From positions 124,001 through 188,000 of the forward strand of contig NZ_JACBZN010000001.1 in NCBI RefSeq assembly GCF_013408555.1: a stretch of 64,000 bases of DNA, in the 5' to 3' direction. This stretch comes from Aeromicrobium tamlense. Its GTDB lineage: Bacteria > Actinomycetota > Actinomycetes > Propionibacteriales > Nocardioidaceae. The translations under genes were made by a program, and so were the position numbers. Shown here in pieces: positions 54,254 through 63,247 of this stretch. How positions within the stretch are numbered: the stretch's first letter is position 1; the number at the start of each line of letters is the position of its first letter. Below the pieces are notes generated by a model. It saw only the letters and a program-made list of their open reading frames with translations. It did not search any database and was not told the DNA's origin.

Positions 54254-55558
54254 GTGCTCAAAGTCTTCGTGAACGCGTTCAGGACACCTGAACTGCGTCG
54301 CAAGATCCTCTTCGTGCTGGGGATCGTCGTGCTCTTCCGGCTCGGCTCGATGCTGCCCGCGCCCGGGGTCAACGTCGCCAACGTGCGCGAGTGCGTCGAC
54401 CTGGCGGCGGGCGGCGAGAACGCCGGCCTGTTCGCCCTGATCAACGTCTTCTCCGGCGGCGCGTTGCTGCAGTTGACCGTGTTCGCGCTGGGCATCATGC
54501 CCTACATCACCGCGAGCATCATCCTGCAGCTGCTCGTCGTGGTCATCCCGCGACTGGAGGCCCTCAAGAAGGAGGGCCAGTCCGGTCAGGCGAAGATCAC
54601 GCAGTACACCCGCTACCTCACGGTCGGTCTCGCGATCCTGCAGGCCGCCGGCATCGTGGCCCTCGCCCGCAGCGGCGACCTCTTCCAGGGCGCCTGCAAC
54701 CTGCCGTTGCTCTACAGCCCCGACAGCATGCTGTCGTACCTGCTCATCGTCACCGTCATGGTCGCCGGCACCACCGTCATCATGTGGTTCGGCGAGCTCA
54801 TCACCGACCGCGGCGTCGGCAACGGCATGTCGATCCTGATCTTCACGCAGGTCGTCGCCACGTTCCCCGGCGCGATGTGGAACATCCGCCAGACGAACGG
54901 CTGGGCCACCTTCTCGGTCGTCGTGGCCGTCGGCCTCGCGGTCGTCGCGCTGGTCATCTTCATCGAGCAGGCCCAGCGCCGCATCCCGGTGCAGTACGCC
55001 AAGCGCATGGTCGGACGCCGCATGTTCGGCGGCTCGTCCACCTACATCCCGCTCAAGGTGAACCAGGCCGGCATCATCCCGGTCATCTTCGCCTCGTCGT
55101 TGATGTACCTGCCGGTCCTGTGGGTCAACTTCAACTCCGACTCCGGTGCCGCGAGCTGGATCCAGGACCACTTCGTCCAGGGCGATCACCCGTACTACAT
55201 GATCACCTTCTTCGCGCTGATCGTGTTCTTCACGTACTTCTACGTGTCGATCACCTTCAACCCCGAGGAGGTCGCCGACAACATGAAGAAGTACGGCGGC
55301 TTCATCCCGGGCATCCGCGCCGGCAAGCCCACCCAGGACTACCTGGGCTACGTCCTCTCGCGCATCACCGCTCCGGGCGCTTTGTACCTGGGTCTGATCT
55401 CGCTCATCCCGATGCTCGCGATCGCGTTGGTCGGGGCCAACCAGAACTTCCCGTTCGGCGGCACGACGATCCTCATCATCGTGGGCGTCGGCCTGGACAC
55501 CGTGAAGCAGATCGAAAGCCAGTTGCAGCAGCGCAACTACGAAGGGTTCCTCAAGTGA
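54254..55558 (+). CDS. secY: Preprotein translocase subunit SecY
   Basis: 434 aa, ten-helix protein-conducting channel. Starts VLKVFVNAFRTPELRRKILF; the plug/gate region VFALGIMPYITASIILQLL and cytosolic loop QYAKRMVGRRMFGGSSTYIP are typical. GTG 54254 follows GGAGGAAG. The stop overlaps adk (GTGA), coupling secY-adk. Confidence 0.98.
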   Translation: MLKVFVNAFRTPELRRKILFVLGIVVLFRLGSMLPAPGVNVANVRECVDLAAGGENAGLFALINVFSGGALLQLTVFALGIMPYITASIILQLLVVVIPRLEALKKEGQSGQAKITQYTRYLTVGLAILQAAGIVALARSGDLFQGACNLPLLYSPDSMLSYLLIVTVMVAGTTVIMWFGELITDRGVGNGMSILIFTQVVATFPGAMWNIRQTNGWATFSVVVAVGLAVVALVIFIEQAQRRIPVQYAKRMVGRRMFGGSSTYIPLKVNQAGIIPVIFASSLMYLPVLWVNFNSDSGAASWIQDHFVQGDHPYYMITFFALIVFFTYFYVSITFNPEEVADNMKKYGGFIPGIRAGKPTQDYLGYVLSRITAPGALYLGLISLIPMLAIALVGANQNFPFGGTTILIIVGVGLDTVKQIESQLQQRNYEGFLK

Positions 55559-56127
55559 CGCGACTCCTCATCATGGGTCCTCCCGGCGCGGGCAAGGGCA
55601 CGCAGGCCGTGGCGCTCGCCGAGCGCATCAACGGTGCGCACATCTCCACCGGCGACATCTTCCGCGCCAACGTGGCGCAGCAGACCGAGCTGGGCAAGAC
55701 GGCGCAGCGCTACATGGACGCCGGCGAGTACGTGCCCGACGAGGTCACCAACGCCATGGTCGCCGACCGTCTCGCGCAGGACGACGCCCGTGAGGCGTTC
55801 CTGCTCGACGGCTACCCGCGCACCCTCGACCAGGTCGCGAAGCTCGACCAGATCCTGTCCGATCTCGGCTCCGAGCTCGACGGCGTCGTCGCGCTCACCG
55901 TGGTCGAGGACGAGCTGATCGGTCGTCTGCTCGAGCGGGCGAAGGTCAGCGGCCGGTCGGACGACACCGAAGAGGTCATCCGGCACCGCCAGGACGTCTA
56001 CCGCAACGAGACCGAGCCGCTGCTCGCGGTGTACCGCGACCGTGGCCTGCTCATCGAGGTCGACGGCATGGGCACCCCGGACGAGGTCGGCTCCCGCATC
56101 GCCGACGCGCTGTCCACGCTCGCCTGA
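55555..56127 (+). CDS. adk: Adenylate kinase
   Basis: 190 aa. Interconverts ATP, ADP and AMP. P-loop GPPGAGKGT at residues 8-16, AMP site HISTGDIFRANV, and FLLDGYPRTLDQV. The LID is the short form without zinc cysteines, usual in actinobacteria (E. coli 214 aa). GTG 55555 overlaps the secY stop. 14 nt before map. Confidence 0.97.
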   Translation: MTRLLIMGPPGAGKGTQAVALAERINGAHISTGDIFRANVAQQTELGKTAQRYMDAGEYVPDEVTNAMVADRLAQDDAREAFLLDGYPRTLDQVAKLDQILSDLGSELDGVVALTVVEDELIGRLLERAKVSGRSDDTEEVIRHRQDVYRNETEPLLAVYRDRGLLIEVDGMGTPDEVGSRIADALSTLA

Positions 56128-56141
56128 CGGACGGATCCACC

Positions 56142-56960
56142 ATGTTCGGTGAGTCGATCGAGCTGAAGACGCCCGAGCAGCTGGCCTCGATGCGCCAGGC
56201 CGGCCTGGTCGTGGGCCGCACCCTGGAGGTGCTGCGCGCGGCCGTCGCTCCCGGCGTCAGCACCGACGACCTCGACGCGTTGGCCCGTGAGCGGCTGGCC
56301 GCCGAGGGTGCCACGTCGAACTTCCTCGGCTACCACGGGTTCACGGGCGTCATCTGCGCCTCGGTCAACGACGAGATCGTCCACGGCATCCCGGGCGACC
56401 GGGTGCTGGCCGAGGGCGACCTGATCTCGATCGACTTCGGTGCCGTCGTCGACGGCTGGCACGGCGACGCCGCGATCAGCGTGCCGGTCGGCGAGGTCGC
56501 GCCCGAGGTCGCCGAGCTGAACCGGGTCACCGAGGAGTCGCTGTGGCGCGGCATCGCCGCGGCACGCATCGGCGGCCGAGTCGGCGACATCTCGCACGCG
56601 ATCGAGTCCTACGTCCGCAGCCAGGGCCGCTACGGCATCACCGAGGGCTTCACCGGGCACGGCATCGGCTCGGAGATGCACATGGCCCCCGACGTGCCCA
56701 ACAGCGGACGTCGTGGCAAGGGTCCCAAGCTGCAGCTGGGCATGGCGCTCGCGATCGAGCCGATGATCACGCTCGGCACCTCGCGCGCCGCGATCCTCGA
56801 GGACGACTGGACGGCCGTCACCACCGACGGCACGTGGGCCGCGCACCACGAGCACTCGATCACCGTCACCACGGAGGGCGTGTGGGTGCTCACCGCGCTC
56901 GACGGCGGCGCAGCGCGCCTCGCCGAGCTCGGCGTCCCCTGTGCCGAGCCCACCTCCTGA
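56142..56960 (+). CDS. map: Methionine aminopeptidase type I
   Basis: 272 aa. Removes initiator Met. All active-site residues are visible: H81 (VHGIPG), metal ligands D98, D109, H173 (GHGIG), E206 (AIEPMIT) and E237 (HEHSI). No N-terminal SH3/zinc extension. ATG 56142 follows a GGACGGA-type site. In most actinobacteria infA follows directly; here it is 6.8 kb downstream. Confidence 0.97.
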   Translation: MFGESIELKTPEQLASMRQAGLVVGRTLEVLRAAVAPGVSTDDLDALARERLAAEGATSNFLGYHGFTGVICASVNDEIVHGIPGDRVLAEGDLISIDFGAVVDGWHGDAAISVPVGEVAPEVAELNRVTEESLWRGIAAARIGGRVGDISHAIESYVRSQGRYGITEGFTGHGIGSEMHMAPDVPNSGRRGKGPKLQLGMALAIEPMITLGTSRAAILEDDWTAVTTDGTWAAHHEHSITVTTEGVWVLTALDGGAARLAELGVPCAEPTS

Positions 56961-57035
56961 CCATGCGGCCGAACGACCGTGCGGGGAATCCTCGTCAGCC
57001 ACGGCTCGGGTTGGCCGCGGGGGCAGACTGGAGGC

Positions 57036-57464
57036 ATGCGCACCTCGTGGGTCGTCCCGTTCCTGATGGTGGTCGCCCTGCTCGGCGGCTGCGGCGGGGG
57101 CGCGTACGACTCGGGGGACGGCAGCGGTGACGGCTACGGTGCGTCGCCCGGCGAGACCGCAGCGCAGGACGCCGAGCGCGCCCTGCGCCGGTACCTGATG
57201 GCATCCGACGAGGGCGACTGCGAGGCCGTGAAGGAGACCGTCCTGGTCCCGGAGGACCTCGAGTGCGGCGACGTCCGCGACCAGGAGGGTCAGTGGACCG
57301 CCGATGGCGCCGATCTCGAGGAGGTGCCGATGACCGCCGAGGTGGTCGACGACAGCGCCACCGTCACGGTGCAGTGGCCCGGCGGCCTCGAGGACACCTG
57401 GGACCTCCAGCGCGAGGGCGACACCTGGCACGTCCTCACCGCGGACTCCGGCGACGGCGTCTGA
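57036..57464 (+). CDS. Small secreted lipoprotein, unknown function
   Basis: 142 aa. Signal peptide MRTSWVVPFLMVVALLGGCG with lipobox LGGC (Cys19). The mature region begins Gly/Asp/Ser-rich (GAYDSGDGSGDGYGASPGE), then a helix AAQDAERALRRYLMASDEGD, a Cys pair (DCEAV, LECGD), and a beta-rich end (VEDDSATVTVQWPGGLEDTW-like). This resembles small lumazine/NTF2-like export domains, but no family is claimed. ATG 57036 has GGAGG 2 nt upstream and also CAGACT at 57024-57029 with 6-nt spacing, so it may be leaderless. Confidence 0.68.
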   Translation: MRTSWVVPFLMVVALLGGCGGGAYDSGDGSGDGYGASPGETAAQDAERALRRYLMASDEGDCEAVKETVLVPEDLECGDVRDQEGQWTADGADLEEVPMTAEVVDDSATVTVQWPGGLEDTWDLQREGDTWHVLTADSGDGV

Positions 57465-57485
57465 CCCTCGACCCTCCCGACCGCG

Positions 57486-57584
57486 CCTCCGGCGCGCGAG
57501 ATGTGCAGCGCTGTCCACCCTTTTTGACGGCCGATCCACCGGAAAACGGTGGATACCGCTACAGATCTCGCTGACCGGAGGTCA
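57486..57584 (-). repeat. Dispersed palindromic repeat, copy B
   Basis: Second copy, inverted relative to copy A at 14756. Read on the minus strand it begins TGACCTCCGGTCAGCGAG and its first TGA is the stop codon of the AraC-type gene. It has an internal perfect 8-bp hairpin, ATCCACCG with CGGTGGAT (57536-57556 on the plus strand), and imperfect terminal inverted repeats. It lies between a plus-strand and a minus-strand gene, so it may act as a bidirectional terminator. Confidence 0.75.
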
Positions 57585-58403
57585 GGCGCGGGGCTCGGCG
57601 GCGAACTCGCCGGGGGTCAGGCCGGTGACCGCGCGGAAGTCGCGGCCGAAGTGCGCCTGGTCGGCGTAGCCGAGGTCGGCCGCCACGCGGGCGAGGTCGG
57701 GTCGAGGCGCGTCGCGCAACCGCTCGGCCGCCTCGTGCAGCCGGCGCCGCTGGATCAGCCACTTCGGCGAGAGTCCGATCCGGCGGGCGGTGAGCCGCTG
57801 CAGGGTGCGCTCCGTGATCGCGAACTTCTCGCAGACCTGTCGCACGCGCTGGACCTCGGGATCGCCCTCGACGTACTCGACGATCGCGTTGACCAGCAGG
57901 CCCTCCTCGTCGACGGGCAGCAGGCGCTTCAGCGACTCCTCCATCGCAGCCACGGCGGCCCGCTGCCGCTCGGGATCGTCCGGGGCTTCGCCGGCCGCGG
58001 CGCGGATGCGGGAGACGAGATTGTCGTCCCCGAGCGGCACCGCGCGGTCGGTCAGACCCTCGACGGGGCCGCCGGCCAGCGCGATGCCCGCCGCGGGCTG
58101 CAGCATCGTGCCGAGGGCCCAGCCGCTCCCACCCAGCTCGGTGGTGGACAGGCCGCTGCTCGGGCCGACCAGCCGCGCGTACTCGTGGGAGACGACGATC
58201 AGGCAGACCGGGTACTGGAGCACGCGCTGGACCGTGACGTGGCCGTCGGGCAGGGACCAGACGGGCATCCAGTACCGACGCACCACGGACGCGAGCGCGG
58301 GGGAGGGGGCGAACCGGTGGATGGGCGGCGTGTAGCCCGACGCGTCGAGCAGGTGCGCCCGCTCGGTCGGGTCGATGCGCCGGACGTCGTCTCCACCGGT
58401 CAT
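57582..58403 (-). CDS. AraC family transcriptional regulator
   Basis: 273 aa. N-terminal sensor half (IHRFAPSPALASVVRRYWMP, PGHV-like VTVQRVLQYPVCLIVVSHEY) of the type found with DUF6597 domains, and a C-terminal AraC DNA-binding domain with two helix-turn-helices (FAITERTLQRLTARRIGLSP; LARVAADLGYADQAHFGRDF). The effector is unknown. Divergent from the TIGR03086-type gene with 50 bp between, so that gene is its most likely target. The stop codon is contributed by repeat copy B. Confidence 0.88.
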   Translation of the reverse strand: MTGGDDVRRIDPTERAHLLDASGYTPPIHRFAPSPALASVVRRYWMPVWSLPDGHVTVQRVLQYPVCLIVVSHEYARLVGPSSGLSTTELGGSGWALGTMLQPAAGIALAGGPVEGLTDRAVPLGDDNLVSRIRAAAGEAPDDPERQRAAVAAMEESLKRLLPVDEEGLLVNAIVEYVEGDPEVQRVRQVCEKFAITERTLQRLTARRIGLSPKWLIQRRRLHEAAERLRDAPRPDLARVAADLGYADQAHFGRDFRAVTGLTPGEFAAEPRA

Positions 58404-58453
58404 GTGTCGGATTCTTTCAAGAGTCGAGGCCGTCCCGCGACCACGCTGGAGTC

Positions 58454-58990
58454 ATGAGCATCTACCTCGACGCGGCCGACCGCTTCAGCGACGTCGTCGC
58501 CGCCACCACCGACTGGTCCGCGGAGTCCCCCTGCGAGGGGTGGACCGCCGCCGACGTCGTCGACCACGTCATCGACACCGAGCGCGAGTTCCTCGCCCGG
58601 CACGAGATCGACGCGGGACCGCGGCCCTCCGGCGCTCCCGCGCAGGCGTGGGCCGAGCACCTCGCCGCCATCCGGCCCCTCGCCACGGACGACGCGGTCA
58701 CATCGCGCGAGTTCGACGGCGTCTTCGGCCGCACCACGATCGGCGCGACCCTCGACGCGTTCTACGGCTTCGACCTGGTCGTGCACGGCTGGGACCTCGG
58801 CACGTCGAACGGCCGGCCCACGACCTTCACCGAGGCCGACATGGACGCGATGGAGGCCGCCTTCGAGGGCTTCGGCGACCACGCCTACGACGACGGGGTC
58901 TTCCGGTCCCCGGTCGAGGTGCCGCAGGACGCCGATCGCCAGACGCGCCTGCTCGCGCGGATGGGCCGCCGCGCGCCCGTCACCGCCTGA
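58454..58990 (+). CDS. TIGR03086-type DinB-like metal-binding protein
   Basis: 178 aa. DinB-like four-helix fold with CEGWTAADVVDHVIDTEREF and FYGFDLVVHGWDLGTSNGRP, the two conserved segments of the TIGR03086/mycothiol maleylpyruvate isomerase superfamily. The putative metal ligands are H (DHVID) and H (VHGWD). Reaction unknown. ATG 58454; no strong ribosome-binding site. Divergent from the AraC gene and ends 3 bp from the convergent hydrolase gene. Confidence 0.82.
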   Translation: MSIYLDAADRFSDVVAATTDWSAESPCEGWTAADVVDHVIDTEREFLARHEIDAGPRPSGAPAQAWAEHLAAIRPLATDDAVTSREFDGVFGRTTIGATLDAFYGFDLVVHGWDLGTSNGRPTTFTEADMDAMEAAFEGFGDHAYDDGVFRSPVEVPQDADRQTRLLARMGRRAPVTA

Positions 58991-58993
58991 GCG

Positions 58994-59851
58994 TCAGCGG
59001 TGCAGCTCGGCGGTGCAGCACTTCACGCTGCCGCCGCCCTTGACGAACTCCGAGAGCTCGACGGGCACCGGCTCGTAGCCTCGCTCGCGCAGGGACGCGG
59101 CGAGTCCGGTGGCCTCGGCCGGCAGCACGACGTTCCGGCCGTCGCTGACGAAGTTCAGCCCGAAGGCGAGCGCGTCGGCCTCGAAGCACTCGAGGGCGCC
59201 GGGGAACATCCGTCGCAGCGTGCGGCGCGCCGCGGGGCTGAAGGCGGCGGGGAACCAGGCGATGTCGGCCGGGCCGTCACCGTGGCCGTCGTCGAGCACG
59301 CCCAGGGCGACGTCGAGGTGGTAGAACCGCGGGTCGACGAGCTCGAGCGAGACCACCGGACGCCCGAGGGCGGCCTCGGCCTCGCGGTGCGCGTCGGTCG
59401 TGGTGCGGAAGCCGTGGCCGGCGAGCACCACGTCGCGCAGGACGAGGAAGTCGCCCTCGCCCTCGTTCGTGTGGGCCGGGCGATGGACCTCGCGGCCGGC
59501 GGCGCGCAGGAAGTCGACGTGCGCGTGGGCCTCCGCCTGGCGCTGCGGGAACGCGAAGGCGGCACCGTACGTGCGGTCGGCCACCGAGACGGCACCGTTG
59601 GCCGCGAACACCATGTCGGGCAGTCCAGCGACGGGCTCGAGCAGGTCGATGCGGTGCCCGAGACCCGCGTACACGTCCTGCAGCGCCTGCCACTGGGCGC
59701 GCGCGAGCTCGCGGTCGACCGCGGTGGAGGGGTCCATCCACGGGTTGATCGAGTAGACCACGTCGAACTCGGTGGGCGGGCACATCACGTAGTGGCGCGT
59801 GCGCGCACTGCGGACGGGGGCGACCAGGGGCGTGGTCAGGATCTGCGTCAT
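58994..59851 (-). CDS. ddaH: Dimethylarginine dimethylaminohydrolase / amidinotransferase family protein
   Basis: 285 aa, guanidino-group-modifying fold. Catalytic histidine H178 in RFYHLDVALG and nucleophilic cysteine in the C-terminal GGSVKCCTAE (C278 or C279). MCPPTEFDVVYSINPWMD and TNEGEGDFLVLRDVVLAGHG are characteristic of the actinobacterial DDAH group, which forms citrulline from methylated arginines; other arginine-derived substrates are possible. ATG 59851 has GAGGAG 5-6 nt upstream. Divergent from an Lrp-type regulator, a pairing that suggests amino-acid-responsive control (inference). Confidence 0.85.
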   Translation of the reverse strand: MTQILTTPLVAPVRSARTRHYVMCPPTEFDVVYSINPWMDPSTAVDRELARAQWQALQDVYAGLGHRIDLLEPVAGLPDMVFAANGAVSVADRTYGAAFAFPQRQAEAHAHVDFLRAAGREVHRPAHTNEGEGDFLVLRDVVLAGHGFRTTTDAHREAEAALGRPVVSLELVDPRFYHLDVALGVLDDGHGDGPADIAWFPAAFSPAARRTLRRMFPGALECFEADALAFGLNFVSDGRNVVLPAEATGLAASLRERGYEPVPVELSEFVKGGGSVKCCTAELHR

Positions 59852-59976
59852 GGAGCTCCTCGGGGGACGATGACACGAGCCTAGGGAGCGTGCGATGCCA
59901 CAACCAGTGGTTTTTCGCGCGCGTGGCAGGCGCTTTCTTGCGCATTCGCGGTCCTCGCACTTGATACGTTGCGCGC

Positions 59977-60432
59977 ATGAGCCTGGACCAGATCGACCGC
60001 TCCCTGCTGGACGCCCTGACCGAGGACGGCCGGGCCAGCTACGCCGCACTCGGCTCGCGCGTGGGCCTGTCCGCGCCGGCCGTGAAGCGCCGCGTCGACC
60101 GCCTCGTCGAGTCCGGCGTCATCAGCGGCTTCACCGTGGTGGTCGACCCGCACCACCGCGGCTGGACCACCGAGGCCTACGTCGAGGTGCACTGCCAGGG
60201 GACGATCTCGCCGCACGTCCTGCGCGAGGCGTTCCTGCAGGTACCGCAGGTCCACGCGGCGGCCACGGTCTCGGGCGCCGCCGACGCGATCCTGCACCTG
60301 GTCGCCGAGGACGTGCGCGACCTCGAGCAGGCGCTCGAGCAGATCCGCATCGGTGCGGCCAGCGTGAGCCAGACCGAGACCTCGATCGTGCTGTCGCGAC
60401 TCATCCACGACCGCCACGGTGTCGAGGGCTGA
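59977..60432 (+). CDS. Lrp/AsnC family transcriptional regulator
   Basis: 151 aa. N-terminal helix-turn-helix (LDQIDRSLLDALTEDGRASY to VKRRVDRLVESGVISGFTV) and a C-terminal RAM ligand domain (TEAYVEVHCQGTISPHVLRE). Such regulators sense amino acids. ATG 59977 is leaderless: TACGTT at 59965-59970 with a 6-nt gap. Divergent from ddaH across a 125-bp region, its probable target. Confidence 0.92.
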   Translation: MSLDQIDRSLLDALTEDGRASYAALGSRVGLSAPAVKRRVDRLVESGVISGFTVVVDPHHRGWTTEAYVEVHCQGTISPHVLREAFLQVPQVHAAATVSGAADAILHLVAEDVRDLEQALEQIRIGAASVSQTETSIVLSRLIHDRHGVEG

Positions 60433-60485
60433 GCGACCTCGGCGGTCCCGCCCCGGACGGCGAGCGCGGGGTCTAGCCTGTGGCG

Positions 60486-61925
60486 ATGGAACGAACGCGC
60501 GCGGCCTCGGTCGGAGCCGGACTCGTCGGCGCTCTCGTGTTCGTCGAGTTCGTCAGCGGGTTCCTTCAGGGGTACTACACGCCGCTGGCCAGCGACATCG
60601 CGCGCCACCTCCACGTCAACGACGCCGACGTCAACTGGTTCGAGGCGGCCCAGCTGCTGCTCTCGGCGCTGTGCGTCCCACCGCTGTCGAAGCTCGGTGA
60701 CCTGATCGGGCACCAGAAGGTGCTGGTGTGGTCGGCCGTGCTGACCGCGATCGCCACGTGCGGCATCGCCTTCGCCACCACCTTCGAGGCCTACCTGGTG
60801 TTCTGGGCGCTGCAGGGCGTGTTCACGGTCTGGCTGCCCCTCGAGGTCGCGCTGATCTACCGGCGCAGCGCCGGGATGGACCAGCGCGCCGCCGCCACCC
60901 GGCGCGCGACGGGCGTCATCGTCGCGGCCCTCCAGGCCGGCGCGATCGCCGGCGCCCTGTCGGCGGGTGCGACGTCCGCCGCGTTCGACTCGCTGTGGAT
61001 GGTGCTGGCGGTGCCGGGGCTGCTCACCGTCGGCGTCGTCTTCGTCATCATCGGCTTCGTCCCCGACGTCCACGAGCGCCAGTCGGGATCGCTCGACGGC
61101 GTCGGGCTGGTCCTGTTGAGCTCGAGCCTGCTGCTCGTGACCGGCGGCCTGTCCCTGGTGCGGGTGCTCGGCGTCGGCTCGCCGTGGCCCTGGATCGCGA
61201 TCGCCCTCGGCGCGCTGGTCCTGGTGCCGTTCGTCGCGTACGAGCTGCAGACCGGCGACCCGATCATCGACCTGCGCGTGATGCGTCGCGCCTCGATGTG
61301 GCCGGTGCAGTTCACCGCCCTGCTGTTCGGCGTGAGCGTGCTCGGCGCGCAGATCCCGCTGTCGACCTTCGCCCAGACCGACCCCGACGTGCACGGCTAC
61401 GGACTCGGCCTCAACTCCTCGACGGTGGCTCCGATCATCGGCGGCTACGTGCTCTCGATGCTGATCGGCGCCCTCGTCTTCGCCCGGGTGAGCCAGCGGT
61501 TCACGCCGCGGGCCTGCCTCATCGGCGCGGCGACCCTCGTGGGGGTCGGCTACGCCTCGCTCGTGCCGCTGCACCACTCCGTCGCCCAGATGGCGGCGTG
61601 CATGGTGGTGGCGGGGCTCGGCTCCGGCGCGCTGGTCGCCGCGCTGCCCGCCGCCGCCGCGGCCGCGGCGCCCGAGGGCCGGACCGCCGTCGCGACCGGC
61701 CTCACCAACACCACCAAGACCATCGGCGGGTCGTTCGCGTCCTGCGTCTTCGGCGTCGCCCTCGCGACGGGCGCCACGCACGCGACCGCTGCGTCCATGT
61801 CCGGCTACTACACCGTCTGGATCGTCTGCTCGGTCACGGCGTTCGTGGCCGCGATCGGACTGACGTTCGTGCCGCGGCTGGCGTTCGCCGACCCGGCCGG
61901 CATCGAGGAGGAGATCGGTCGATGA
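60486..61925 (+). CDS. MFS transporter, DHA2-like
   Basis: 479 aa, about 14 hydrophobic helices as in drug:proton antiporter family 2. KLGDLIGHQKVLVWSAVL is the loop 2-3 motif and LNSSTVAPIIGGYVLSML belongs to the second half. Substrate unknown. ATG 60486 is preferred over GTG 60480 because TAGCCT at 60474-60479 then leaves 6 nt (leaderless), whereas GTG 60480 would abut the hexamer. Overlaps the peptidase gene by 4 nt, so exported or imported material may be linked to that enzyme. Confidence 0.85.
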   Translation: MERTRAASVGAGLVGALVFVEFVSGFLQGYYTPLASDIARHLHVNDADVNWFEAAQLLLSALCVPPLSKLGDLIGHQKVLVWSAVLTAIATCGIAFATTFEAYLVFWALQGVFTVWLPLEVALIYRRSAGMDQRAAATRRATGVIVAALQAGAIAGALSAGATSAAFDSLWMVLAVPGLLTVGVVFVIIGFVPDVHERQSGSLDGVGLVLLSSSLLLVTGGLSLVRVLGVGSPWPWIAIALGALVLVPFVAYELQTGDPIIDLRVMRRASMWPVQFTALLFGVSVLGAQIPLSTFAQTDPDVHGYGLGLNSSTVAPIIGGYVLSMLIGALVFARVSQRFTPRACLIGAATLVGVGYASLVPLHHSVAQMAACMVVAGLGSGALVAALPAAAAAAAPEGRTAVATGLTNTTKTIGGSFASCVFGVALATGATHATAASMSGYYTVWIVCSVTAFVAAIGLTFVPRLAFADPAGIEEEIGR

Positions 61926-63229
61926 ACGCCGCCGCACGCCTGGCCGAGCTGATCGCGTGTCGCACCGTCTCGGCGCCCGACGAGCGGGACGAGGCCGAGT
62001 TCGTCGCGTTCCGCGAGACGTTCGCCGGGCTCTACCCGAGCCTGCACGCGGCTCTCGAGCTGACGCAGTTCGAGGGAGGCACGCTGCTGTTCCGCTGGCC
62101 CGGACGCTCCACCGAGCGCCCCCTCGTGCTGATGGCGCACTACGACGTGGTGCCCGCCCCCGCCGAGCAGTGGGAGCGCGACCCGTTCTCGGGTGCCATC
62201 GAGGACGGCTTCGTCCACGGTCGCGGCGCCCTCGACGACAAGGGCCCGCTGGTCTGCATCGCCGAGGCGGTCGAGTCGCTGCTGGCCGAGGGGTTCGAGC
62301 CCGCCCGCGACGTCTACCTCTCCTTCGGCTCCGACGAGGAGGTCTTCGGGCACGGCGCGGCCGAGGTCGTCGACCACCTCGACTCGATGGGCGTGCGCCC
62401 GTGGCTCGTCTCGGACGAGGGCGGCGCGATCGTCGACGACGGCCTGCCGGGCGTCTCGGCCACCACCGCGATGGTCGCCATCGTCGAGAAGGGCACCGTC
62501 GACGTCGGCCTGCTGGCGCGCGGCGGGGGAGGGCACGCGTCCACCCCGTCGAAGAACGGCGCCACGGCGCGCCTGGCCCGGGCCATCGTGCGGATCGACC
62601 GGCACCCGGCCACGCCGCACCTGTCCGAGCCGGTCCTGCAGATGCTCGAGGCCCTCGCCGGCCTGGTGCCCAAGCCCGTGGCGCCCGTGCTCGCGCACGC
62701 CCGCCGCGCGAACCGTCCCGTGGCCGAGCTGCTGGCCCGGCTGGGCAAGGAGACCGGCGCGATGGTCCGCACGACGATGGCGGTGACCCAGCTCAGCGGC
62801 AGCCCGGCGCGCAACGTGCTGGCCACCGAGGCGCGCGCCAACGTCAACGTGCGGCTGGCCGTGGGGGACACCCGCGAGCAGCTGCGCGCCCGCCTCGAGA
62901 GGCTGTTCCGCGGTCTCGACGTCGAGGTGGAGCGGATGGACGGCGAGGACCCGCCTCCGGTGTCGCGCACCGACAACGACGCCTGGCGCGCGCTGGGGGA
63001 GGCCGTGAAGGCCCTCGGTCCCGACATCGCCGTCGTCCCGTACGTGCAGACCGGCGGCACCGACTCCCGGCACTTCACGCGGATCAGCGACTCGGTCTAC
63101 CGGTTCGCGCCGCTGCACATGACCCGGGCGCAGCGCGACTCGATCCACGCGCCGAACGAGAAGGTCGCGATCGACACGCTCGAGCGGGGCGCGGCCTTCC
63201 ACCGCGCGCTCATCACCGGGATGGACTGA
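61922..63229 (+). CDS. M20 family metallopeptidase
   Basis: 435 aa, cytosolic di-zinc amidohydrolase/exopeptidase related to carboxypeptidase S/PM20D1. Metal-site segments are MAHYDVVP, GRGALDDKG, FGSDEEVFGHG and the late RDSIHAPNEKV; the lid domain lies around residues 200-320 (GGGGHASTPSKNGATARLAR). The substrate, a peptide or N-acyl amino acid, is unknown. ATG overlaps the MFS stop (ATGA), so it is the second gene of a two-gene operon. Confidence 0.9.
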   Translation: MNAAARLAELIACRTVSAPDERDEAEFVAFRETFAGLYPSLHAALELTQFEGGTLLFRWPGRSTERPLVLMAHYDVVPAPAEQWERDPFSGAIEDGFVHGRGALDDKGPLVCIAEAVESLLAEGFEPARDVYLSFGSDEEVFGHGAAEVVDHLDSMGVRPWLVSDEGGAIVDDGLPGVSATTAMVAIVEKGTVDVGLLARGGGGHASTPSKNGATARLARAIVRIDRHPATPHLSEPVLQMLEALAGLVPKPVAPVLAHARRANRPVAELLARLGKETGAMVRTTMAVTQLSGSPARNVLATEARANVNVRLAVGDTREQLRARLERLFRGLDVEVERMDGEDPPPVSRTDNDAWRALGEAVKALGPDIAVVPYVQTGGTDSRHFTRISDSVYRFAPLHMTRAQRDSIHAPNEKVAIDTLERGAAFHRALITGMD

Positions 63230-63247
63230 AGCCGCTAGGGTCGCGTC

